DNA from: Tieghemiomyces parasiticus
Taxonomy: Eukaryota; Kickxellomycota; Dimargaritomycetes; Dimargaritales; Dimargaritaceae
NCBI GenBank assembly: GCA_027575765.1
Contig: JANBPT010001067.1
Location: 1 to 15,279 of the forward strand
DNA: 15,279 nt
Direction: 5' to 3'
Under the pieces are notes generated by a model. The model made no database searches, had not been told where the DNA came from, and saw nothing but the letters and a program-made list of their open reading frames with translations. Below are positions 9,439-15,279 of this stretch, one piece after another (position 1 is the stretch's first letter; every line of letters starts with the position of its first letter). The translations under genes and the position numbers were made by a program.

Positions 9439-9448
9439 CTATATAAAC
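9439..9448 (+). promoter_or_regulatory. TATA box of nagA (CTATATAAAC)
   Basis: CTATATAAAC lies at the start of a 650-nt plus-strand stretch without any ATG (9449-10098) that leads to nagA. It is identical to the nagB TATA box at 6291-6300. Transcription would start near 9470-9480 by usual spacing. The ATG nearest upstream is at 9307-9309, before the box. Confidence 0.65.
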
Positions 9449-9469
9449 CTCGCTGAAACCTTCAGCTCA

Positions 9470-10379
9470 TCCTCTATTCTCCGGTCTAACCTCCCTCCCC
9501 CCCTCGTGCTTCCAATTCATCGTATACGCGTACTCCTGCTATTTACCGGAATCACTACTCTGGTGACAGCCCTACCTTTTTGCTATCAACCAGCCCTCTA
9601 CTTCCCAATAGATCAAGCCGCTCGCTTCCTGGCCTCAATCTGTACCTCTTCGCTACCCTACGCCCGCCTCTTACCCATCCAGCCGCGTGTCTGCCACTCG
9701 TCGTTACTGACGACCCGGTTTCCACACCACACACACCCTCCTCCTCCCGCCATCGTCTTTGCCAAAGACCCTGCGCAACGCTCACCTATCCATCCCCTCT
9801 CCTCCCCTCGCCTTACGCCTGGTCCGCCACTATCTGCACATACGCTCACTTTATCGACCACGCTGCTGAATTGCCGAGCCCGCTTTGGCCTTAGAGTTGC
9901 TGCACCTGCAACGACACGGGTGAATCACATTACGTGCCACCTCCTATATACTGCCGTCACTGCGCTGCACTATCCCCTGTCCGCATTCCACGCTTCTTTA
10001 CCTGGGCTTGGGCTTGTTTGTCACCCCCCTCTCTCTCTTCCCTTACTTACTCTGCTTCTAGGTAGAAGGTACGTGTCATTGGTCTCAGTTCCGGGCGCAT
10101 GCATCTATTCACTCGGTAATATCGCCGCTTTGGAATCATTTGTTATAAGAAACCCGGCACCTGGCCATGCCATCGGGCCCTGACCACCTCAATCCGGGCC
10201 CATCGGAGCTTTTAGCTCTCTCCATAAATGGCTATCATTATCCGCCTTGGCCGTAGCTAACTACCCTGTCTTCGCCCTTTTCGCACATTTACCATATTTC
10301 CCTCACTCATCCCATCCCCTTATTACTGCTGCCTTTTTTTATAGATCTACCCGCGTCCTACTCAGCCGCCAGTTCCGCC
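9470..10379 (+). promoter_or_regulatory. 5' leader of nagA, C/T-rich, predicted to be spliced
   Basis: The region is strongly pyrimidine-rich and has no ATG from 9310 to 10098. Three ATGs follow, at 10099, 10167 and 10228, all inside the predicted intron 10069-10344. The short exon 10345-10379 then runs to the start codon without another ATG. A 277-codon open frame across 9350-10183 is a low-complexity artefact that begins at TTG/CTG-type codons rather than ATG and is not called as a gene. The leader start is inferred from the TATA box. Confidence 0.6.
10069..10344 (+). other. Predicted leader intron of nagA (276 nt)
   Basis: The proposed donor is AGAAG|GTACGT at 10068/10069. The proposed acceptor is a T-rich tract ending CTTTTTTTATAG at 10344. 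A branch-like CTAAC sits at 10257-10261, and there is no AG between it and the acceptor, about 80 nt. Splicing would remove all three upstream ATGs (10099, 10167, 10228) and leave an ATG-free leader. The donor choice is less certain than the acceptor, and another GT upstream could be used. Confidence 0.55.
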
Positions 10380-11612
10380 ATGCTCATCAAAATCTACAAC
10401 GGCCGCCTGCTGCGTGACCATCAACTGGTCGAGAATGACACGCTATGGATTGAGGACGGAAAAATCATGGACGGTGCGGACGTATTCTGGCACGAACAGC
10501 GCTCACCAGACCGTACCATTGATGCTGGGGGCCGCATCATCTGTCCGGGCTTCATTGACGTGCAAATCAATGGCGCCTTTGGTGTTGATTTTTCTGAACC
10601 CTCCACCACCTACGCCGCCGACCTCAAACGGGTGGCCCGTGGACTCCTACAACACGGCTGTACGGCCTTCTGCCCGACCATTGTGAGTTCCCGGCCGGAG
10701 GTGTACCACAAACTCCTTCCGTACCTCGTCCCGCGGGCTGGCTCCCGGGCCACCGGGGCGGCCGTTCTGGGGGCCCACATTGAGGGTCCCTTCATTTGTC
10801 CGGAGAAGCGTGGCGCCCACGAACCCGAGACGCTCCGTCAGGCGCCCAACGGGTTTGCCGATTTCGAGGCCTGCTATGGTACCAACGGACTTTGGGACGC
10901 CGTCCGGATCATCACGCTCGCCCCGGACGTTCCGGGCGTGCTCGACGCCATCCCCGAACTGGTGCGTTGCGGGTTGGTGGTCAGCGAAGGCCACTCCAAC
11001 GCCACCACGGCGCAGGCCGAGGAGGCCGTTCGTCGCGGGGCCCGCATGGTAACGCACCTCTACAACGCCATGCATCAGTTTCACCACCGGGACCCCGGGC
11101 TCATTGGGCTCCTAGGATCCAATGTCAACCTCCCGCGTCCGCACTACGGGATCATCTGCGACGGGATCCACGTCCACCCGAATTCCATCAAGGTGGCTTA
11201 CTACGCCCACCCGACGGGCGCCGTTATCGTCACCGACGCCATGTCCGCCCTCGGTCTCGACCCCGGTATGTACAGCCTGGGCAAGATGACTGTCGAGAAG
11301 TTTGACGACCGGGTGTACCTGGAAGGAACCGAAACACTGGCCGGGAATGTCGTAAACATGGAGGATAGCGTCAAGAATTTCCAGCGGTTTACCGGGTGTA
11401 CCACCGTCGAGGTGCTCGAGGCCGCTACGCTCCACCCCGCCCGGGTGCTCGGGATCACGGCTACGAAGGGTACGTTGGCACCCGGTGCAGACGCCGATTT
11501 GCTGTTCCTCGATGACGATTTGACGGTCCGACGGGTTTTTGTCGCCGGAGAAGAAGTGTCATTGCTACCAGCTGAGGGTGATACCTCCGATGCGCCGTTG
11601 GACCGGTCGTGA
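10380..11612 (+). CDS. nagA: N-acetylglucosamine-6-phosphate deacetylase (AMDHD2/NagA family)
   Basis: This cytosolic amidohydrolase removes the acetyl group from GlcNAc-6-phosphate, giving glucosamine-6-phosphate, the substrate of NagB. The product has 410 residues, normal for the eukaryotic AMDHD2 branch. Visible motifs in order are PGFIDVQINGAFG (56-68), GAHIEGPFI with metal ligand Glu135, SEGHS with His205, THLYNAM with His226, FHHRDPG (234-240), CDGIHV with substrate-binding His264, and VTDA with catalytic Asp286. These correspond to Glu131, His195, His216, His251 and Asp273 of E. coli NagA. The C-terminal GTLAPGADADLLFLDDD is the usual small beta-sandwich strand. The ATG at 10380 is chosen because LIKIYNGRLLRDHQLVEND aligns with the N-terminus of human AMDHD2, and the context GCCATG has G at -3. 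The frame is intact and unspliced. It is head to head with nagB. Identification is firm. Confidence 0.97.
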   Translation: MLIKIYNGRLLRDHQLVENDTLWIEDGKIMDGADVFWHEQRSPDRTIDAGGRIICPGFIDVQINGAFGVDFSEPSTTYAADLKRVARGLLQHGCTAFCPTIVSSRPEVYHKLLPYLVPRAGSRATGAAVLGAHIEGPFICPEKRGAHEPETLRQAPNGFADFEACYGTNGLWDAVRIITLAPDVPGVLDAIPELVRCGLVVSEGHSNATTAQAEEAVRRGARMVTHLYNAMHQFHHRDPGLIGLLGSNVNLPRPHYGIICDGIHVHPNSIKVAYYAHPTGAVIVTDAMSALGLDPGMYSLGKMTVEKFDDRVYLEGTETLAGNVVNMEDSVKNFQRFTGCTTVEVLEAATLHPARVLGITATKGTLAPGADADLLFLDDDLTVRRVFVAGEEVSLLPAEGDTSDAPLDRS

Positions 11613-12500
11613 GTGTGACGTCCGGCCGGCGCCACTTTATCCCTAGACTAACCACCATTGGGGTTTCCGTGTTACGTTTCTACTCGGACCCCTCCTCCTC
11701 CCCAACGCTCGGCTTCCTCCTGCCCTTATCCTTCTATATTATTTATCGATACTACCTGCCTAATCGACTCCTCCCCCACCTTGATAAACTCGCTCCGGCT
11801 CAAACGCTACCAACGGGCCACTTTCCCTCCCTCTTGATTGTACTTCATGTGTCTTCAACCATTCTATACTCCATGTCACGTAAATATTCTACCCGAATCT
11901 ACTATGATGGAAATATACTGCGCAGCGGTTTAATTGATACGTCAGGGGGGTTGGCACTGATGGATGACCCATGGCCCCTCCCCCAAGGTTTCAAACCAAT
12001 CATGATGAGGTATCGTCCACCCACCTCAGCTCCACATCAGTACTGCCCTCAGAAGTATACGTGGGCTGCGAAGAGAGGCAAGTAAGTGAGGGGGAGAGGC
12101 AAATTACCCATCCTCCCCCTCCCCGTTTCAGCCTTCGCCCAGTATGGTTTACTTATAGGGAGGGCAGGGACTGTCCGGATAGCCCCTGTCATCGTATTGG
12201 TTACTTTCGAGAGCTGACAAATCAACGCCGCCTACCAGCCTCTCCCACTAGGCAGCGGGCCCGTCATCCACTTTAAATCTCTTCGGCTTGCTGACAAACA
12301 CTCCTAACGATATCAGGCCCACCACGACTGACTGCCCTGCCTTAGCCATCCATGATCACCCTGAGCTTTGTCAGTCAGAGATAGGGAACCGATTCTTTCA
12401 TTACCGGACCTGACTAATTGCATATCTCTCAAATTGCGCTCTTAAGACCTTTCCCATCAGGTACGGCACTGGTAACTAAAAGCCGGGTGTGGATATCGGT
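11613..12500. other. Intergenic region between nagA and the oxidoreductase gene
   Basis: No gene is recognised. A plus-strand open frame from 11609 to 12085 (158 codons, GTG start overlapping the nagA stop) has no family resemblance and begins in C/T-rich 3' sequence. The region must hold the nagA 3' UTR and the distal promoter of the next gene. No clear AATAAA was found; AT-rich words near 11740 and 11880 might serve in 3'-end formation. Confidence 0.5.
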
Positions 12501-12506
12501 GGCAGG

Positions 12507-12531
12507 ATTGGTGCGGAGAGATGGAGCCAAT
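12507..12531. promoter_or_regulatory. Pair of CCAAT boxes in opposite orientation
   Basis: ATTGG at 12507-12511 (a CCAAT on the minus strand) and CCAAT followed by CAG at 12527-12534 face in opposite directions, about two helical turns apart. They lie 100 to 125 bp upstream of the TATA box at 12631. This is the usual distance for binding by the HAP/NF-Y complex. Two pentamers can occur by chance, so support is moderate. Confidence 0.45.
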
Positions 12532-12630
12532 CAGCAGTCCCTAATTCCTAGATTCCTTCCGGGGCTCAAGTATTCATTTTGTCCTGCATTGTTGGGGGAA
12601 GAGGCTTCGGTATCACACGCTGCGCCATCC

Positions 12631-12640
12631 GTATATAAAT
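12631..12640 (+). promoter_or_regulatory. TATA box of the oxidoreductase gene (GTATATAAAT)
   Basis: GTATATAAAT lies 240 nt upstream of the first in-frame ATG. A transcription start near 12665-12680 would follow. From 12680 to 12870 the plus strand has no ATG and is pyrimidine-rich, like the leaders of nagA and nagB. The pair of CCAAT boxes lies just upstream. Confidence 0.55.
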
Positions 12641-12676
12641 GACCACATCCGCTGGATCACAGCTACCTTCACATAA

Positions 12677-12739
12677 ATGATATCACCCCTGCCAACGTTT
12701 CGTTACCCGCACTCTTATCGTGCCTTTTTCCCTTATTAG
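12677..12739 (+). other. Possible upstream ORF (20 codons)
   Basis: ATG at 12677 opens a 20-codon frame ending with TAG at 12737-12739, about 130 nt before the main start. It would be in the message only if transcription begins before 12677, which is about the distance expected from the TATA box. No other ATG follows until the main start. If present, it could lower or regulate translation. If transcription starts a few bases later, it does not exist. Confidence 0.25.
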
Positions 12740-12870
12740 TATAGACATCCCCTCGTTGAAGGGTATTGGTTCGCATTCTATAACCCCTTCCTAGCTCCTG
12801 ACAGCAGGGTCTATCTTCATCATCCTAGTATTCTTTACACACTCCCCCCTATCTTGGCTGCAACGTGTCC

Positions 12871-14217
12871 ATGCTCTATTCGATTGCTGCCGCCAGCCTT
12901 GCCGCCGGACTCCCCCTCGCCTACCTCCTCCGCAACTCCCTCCGCAACTCCCTCTGCACCACCATGGCCCCGCCCACCCCTGCCCAGCCCATCCGCGTCG
13001 TCGTAATCGGCGCCTCCTGCGCCGGCTCCAATGCCGTCATTGGCCTGGTCCGCAACTTTACCCAGGCGCAGGTTCACGTCACCGTCATTGACAAGCGCGG
13101 CCACGCCTACTACTACCCGGCCTCCCCACGCGGTGTCGTCAGCAAGGACTTTATTCCGAAAATTTGGGTCCCGCTGACCCATCTGTTTGAAAAGGCCAAA
13201 TACGACGCTTCGTCCTCGGCTCCACGCCATGTTGTCGTCCAGGGTACCGTCTCTGCCGTCGATGCCCAGACCGTCACTGTCGCCGAAACTGGCCAGGTCT
13301 ATGCGTACGACTACCTGGTGGTGGCCACGGGGACCACCTTCGCTAGCCCGTATGTCCAGGACGTGAACGACAAGGCTGAAGGGGTCCAGCGGGCCCAGCG
13401 GTACACGGACGCCTTGGCCCGCGCCCGCAGCGTTGTGGTGGTCGGCGGTGGTCCCACGGGAATCGAAACCGCCGGCGAGATTATCCACAGTTACCCGGAT
13501 AAGAAGGTCACCCTGATCCATGGTGATGACCTCCTACTCAGCTCGGCCCTCCCGGAAAAATTCCGCCGGCGTCTCACCCAGCGTGCTCGCGATTTCGGGA
13601 TTGAGCTCGTCCTTAACGACCGCCTTGATTTCCAGCCGGAGGATGTCAGCCAAGCCGGCGGTCCTGAGGAACAAGACGACCTACCGTACCCGATTCGCAC
13701 CTTCACTACCCGGGCGGGCAAGACCATCGAGGCCGACTGGCTCATTTCGGCCATAGGTGGTAAGGTGGAAACCGGGTACCTAGACGCGTGGTTCAACAGC
13801 GCCGATAAGGGGACTCCGTACGCCGGTCTCCGTGATGACAAAACCCACACCATCAAAGTGACCGATACTCTTCAGCTGGACCATCCCGACCTACAGCACA
13901 TCTTCGTTCCCGGTGACGCCAACAACTTCCCGTGCACCAAGACCGCGTTCCGGTCCAACTTCCAGGGCCAGAATGTCGCCAAGAACCTTACGGCCCTCAT
14001 TAACCAGCGACTCAGCGGCAAGTCGTCTGGGACGCCCAAGCTGAGCCCCTACGTTGATAGCATAAACGCCATGCTTGTTACCCTCGGCCCCGAGGCCGGC
14101 GTGGGTATCATGCCACTCGGCATCATCGTTGGTGACTGGGTGGTCCGAATGTTCAAGGGGTCTAACATGACGTTGTCCAGAGCTTACGACAGCCTCAATG
14201 CCAAGTACCCCGCATAG
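12871..14217 (+). CDS. FAD-dependent NAD(P)H oxidoreductase, AIFM2/FSP1 (AMID)-like
   Basis: The product is a flavoprotein of the pyridine nucleotide-disulphide oxidoreductase superfamily. From the first ATG it has 448 residues. In order there is an N-terminal hydrophobic stretch (about 2-20) ending in Arg21 and Arg25, the FAD Rossmann motif VVVIGASCAG (43-52), VVATGT (150-155), the NAD(P)H motif VVVVGGGPTGIE (188-199), IFVPGDAN (344-351) for FAD, and a C-terminal GIIVGDWVVRMFKG (417-430). The last resembles the end of AIFM2, fungal AMID-like proteins and yeast Ndi1-related oxidoreductases. The family passes electrons from NAD(P)H to quinones. No redox-active CxxxxC pair is seen, so it is not a glutathione-reductase type. 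A second in-frame ATG at 12964 (residue 32) has a far better context and would give a 417-residue form without the hydrophobic segment. Either start is possible. The family is certain, the substrate is not. Confidence 0.9.
   Translation: MLYSIAAASLAAGLPLAYLLRNSLRNSLCTTMAPPTPAQPIRVVVIGASCAGSNAVIGLVRNFTQAQVHVTVIDKRGHAYYYPASPRGVVSKDFIPKIWVPLTHLFEKAKYDASSSAPRHVVVQGTVSAVDAQTVTVAETGQVYAYDYLVVATGTTFASPYVQDVNDKAEGVQRAQRYTDALARARSVVVVGGGPTGIETAGEIIHSYPDKKVTLIHGDDLLLSSALPEKFRRRLTQRARDFGIELVLNDRLDFQPEDVSQAGGPEEQDDLPYPIRTFTTRAGKTIEADWLISAIGGKVETGYLDAWFNSADKGTPYAGLRDDKTHTIKVTDTLQLDHPDLQHIFVPGDANNFPCTKTAFRSNFQGQNVAKNLTALINQRLSGKSSGTPKLSPYVDSINAMLVTLGPEAGVGIMPLGIIVGDWVVRMFKGSNMTLSRAYDSLNAKYPA
12929..12952 (+). 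repeat. 12-bp tandem duplication between the two start codons
   Basis: The unit TCCGCAACTCCC occurs twice head to tail and duplicates the residues LRNS in the N-terminal extension of the oxidoreductase. It is in frame and lengthens the segment between the hydrophobic stretch and the second ATG. It suggests that this extension is under weak length constraint. Confidence 0.85.
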
Positions 14218-14234
14218 ATATCATCTCTGATCCG

Positions 14235-14310
14235 TAATTATTATTTTTTAATACACATTCCTCGCCGATAGTGTAACCAAAGCGCCCACTGGGAAACCTC
14301 CGATTCCCAG
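14235..14310 (+). terminator. AT-rich 3' UTR and small hairpin after the oxidoreductase
   Basis: An AT-rich run of about 19 nt begins 18 nt after the stop codon (14235-14253) and may act in 3'-end formation. Farther on, CTGGGAA (14289-14295) and TTCCCAG (14304-14310) form a perfect 7-bp stem with an 8-nt loop. No canonical AATAAA is visible, so this is a tentative call. Confidence 0.35.
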
Positions 14311-15040
14311 GACGCCGCTTCCCTTCAGGATCTGTCTTCCTGATGGAAACGTCAAACTCTCATCAGCGGATTATTCACGCCCTTTGCAAAATAGGAAGGT
14401 GGCGACCTTCAAATGCGGGAGACAAACGTAACTCGATTTCGAATCCTCCTCTTCATGGAGAAGGGCCAGAACCGAGCGCCTTAATTTACACCAAACGGAT
14501 TTGCCTCATCTTCCAACGCGCTCATATTAATAGATGGCGAATCACCCATGATTGTAGATTCGTTAAGCGTGTAATAAATACTTGTCTTTATTCTAACTTG
14601 GCCTGCTCGCCTTGCGACCTTCCCTCGGTCTTTACTAGTTGCTCCTCCCCTCGGGCTACACACCCCGTCACAATAGCTATTTATTAACGCAGCTAATATA
14701 TGTCTGTCGCTTTCCCGATCGTGAGGTTTGTTGTCACTCTTTCCTCGCCTTCTATATATGGGTCATGGTACCCCTTTACCTGTCCTTCTACACCGTCTCC
14801 GTTACGATAATGTTAAGCAGAGAGTTGTGCGTTTCTGAAATTGATGAGCGTTACTGTCAGGGAGGGTAATGTCGTATCACGTGAATCACCCTCTAATATT
14901 TTTATAGTACTCATGTAAGCCAACAGTTAACTTTTTTTTTGGTTGGAAAGTTTACATTCACCACATTCGAAGAGGATCCTCATTGCTTCCTAACGAACCG
15001 ACCGGTCTGTTCCGCTGCCCCTCATCACTGGCCTCGACCT
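14311..15040. other. Intergenic region before the right-edge gene
   Basis: No gene or RNA gene is recognised. A 114-codon plus-strand frame (14343-14687) has no known relatives and no gene-like context. The sequence becomes AT-richer than elsewhere and has a T9 tract near 14932-14940. It should contain the promoter of the gene that begins at 15122. Confidence 0.5.
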
Positions 15041-15048
15041 CCCGCCTC

Positions 15049-15060
15049 TATTATAATTTT
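15049..15060 (+). promoter_or_regulatory. AT-rich TATA-like element (TATTATAATTTT)
   Basis: The element lies about 61 nt upstream of the ATG at 15122, in otherwise C/T-rich sequence. No ATG occurs between 14916 and 15121. It would give a very short leader. It fits the TATA consensus less well than the other promoters in the window. Confidence 0.4.
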
Positions 15061-15121
15061 TCTTGATTCGTTTTACGTCGTCCCCATATCGACTCTATAC
15101 CTACCCTCATTCGCTCCGTCC

Positions 15122-15279
15122 ATGGCCGCCAAAACCTCCAAACAAGCGGACCACTCGGCCGGCAAACGGGCCCCAGCGGACCGCAATGTCAACCCGGCCT
15201 CGTGCCGCCAGAAGCTCTACTATCACGCGCGGGACGTCCTCGATAAGTTGCTAGCTCACTCGGGGTCGATAAAGGGACT
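15122..15279 (+). CDS. 5' part of a gene resembling Rcm1/NSUN5 rRNA (cytosine-C5)-methyltransferase
   Basis: The frame opens with ATG at 15122 and stays open to the window edge (52 codons plus two bases), so the gene is cut. The first 30 or so residues are polar and low in complexity, rich in Ala, Lys and Ser. Then comes KLYYHARDVLDKLL followed by a Gly-Ser-Ile-Lys-Gly motif at codons 47-51. The N-terminus of human NSUN5 has the same pattern, with LY, VL and GSIKG at matching spacing. NSUN5 and yeast Rcm1 methylate a cytosine in the large-subunit rRNA in the nucleolus. The catalytic domain lies outside the window, so the assignment rests on one short motif. Codon use (C/G-ending) matches the other genes here. 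The start context has G at +4. Confidence 0.6.
   Translation, partial: MAAKTSKQADHSAGKRAPADRNVNPASCRQKLYYHARDVLDKLLAHSGSIKG

Noticed and set aside
9350..10183. 277-codon plus-strand open frame upstream of nagA
   Set aside because: It has no ATG start, the sequence is low-complexity C/T-rich leader DNA, no family motif is visible, and it spans the TATA box and the predicted donor.
11609..12085. 158-codon frame overlapping the nagA stop
   Set aside because: It has a GTG start in the nagA 3' UTR, no recognisable protein and no promoter.
12835..13521. 228-codon frame antisense to the oxidoreductase
   Set aside because: It is a mirror of a real GC-rich coding region. The glycine- and aspartate-rich product is typical of an antisense shadow.
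1..15279. CRISPR array, bacterial operon, phage or other mobile protein genes
   Set aside because: No regularly spaced repeats, transposase, reverse transcriptase or integrase motifs were found, and the genes are eukaryotic and spliced.

Overview
The window reads as nuclear DNA of a fungus, probably an early-diverging one. The genes are eukaryotic in type: a spliced GT...AG gene, TATA boxes, Kozak-like start contexts and an AATAAA signal. The coding regions are GC-rich and prefer C-ending codons. Protein affinities point to fungi or other opisthokonts. A zoopagomycete or other 'zygomycete' lineage is my guess, not something the sequence proves. Three complete genes and one partial gene occupy about 4.2 kb of 15.3 kb, so most of the window is non-coding.

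Layout. Positions 1-4.45 kb hold no recognisable gene. They contain a possible intron tail of a minus-strand gene running off the left edge, a TG microsatellite, and two degenerate tRNA-like elements in opposite orientation that may be old SINE copies. Positions 4654-5736 (minus) carry glucosamine-6-phosphate deaminase (nagB), two coding exons with a well-defined 183-nt intron. Its leader runs back to a TATA box at 6291-6300. About 3.1 kb of unassigned DNA follows, with G and C homopolymer tracts. A TATA box at 9439-9448, with the same ten bases as that of nagB, starts a long leader with a predicted intron. This leads into N-acetylglucosamine-6-phosphate deacetylase (nagA, 10380-11612, plus). 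After 1.26 kb comes an AIFM2/FSP1-like FAD-dependent NAD(P)H oxidoreductase (12871-14217, plus) with two plausible start codons. The right edge cuts the first 52 codons of a gene that resembles the N-terminus of the Rcm1/NSUN5 25S/28S rRNA m5C methyltransferase.

How the genes work together. NagA deacetylates GlcNAc-6-phosphate to glucosamine-6-phosphate. NagB deaminates and isomerises that to fructose-6-phosphate plus ammonia. The two genes are head to head and form the core of a GlcNAc (chitin sugar) catabolic pair, recalling the divergent NAG1/DAC1 genes of Candida albicans. Here, however, the two promoters are about 3 kb apart. The oxidoreductase and the putative rRNA methyltransferase have no evident link to this pathway. 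I see no wholly new system. The most informative signals are the shared TATA decamer, the long leaders purged of ATG, the splice-site architecture that explains the remaining leader ATGs of nagA, the tandem start codons of the oxidoreductase, and the possible SINE pair.
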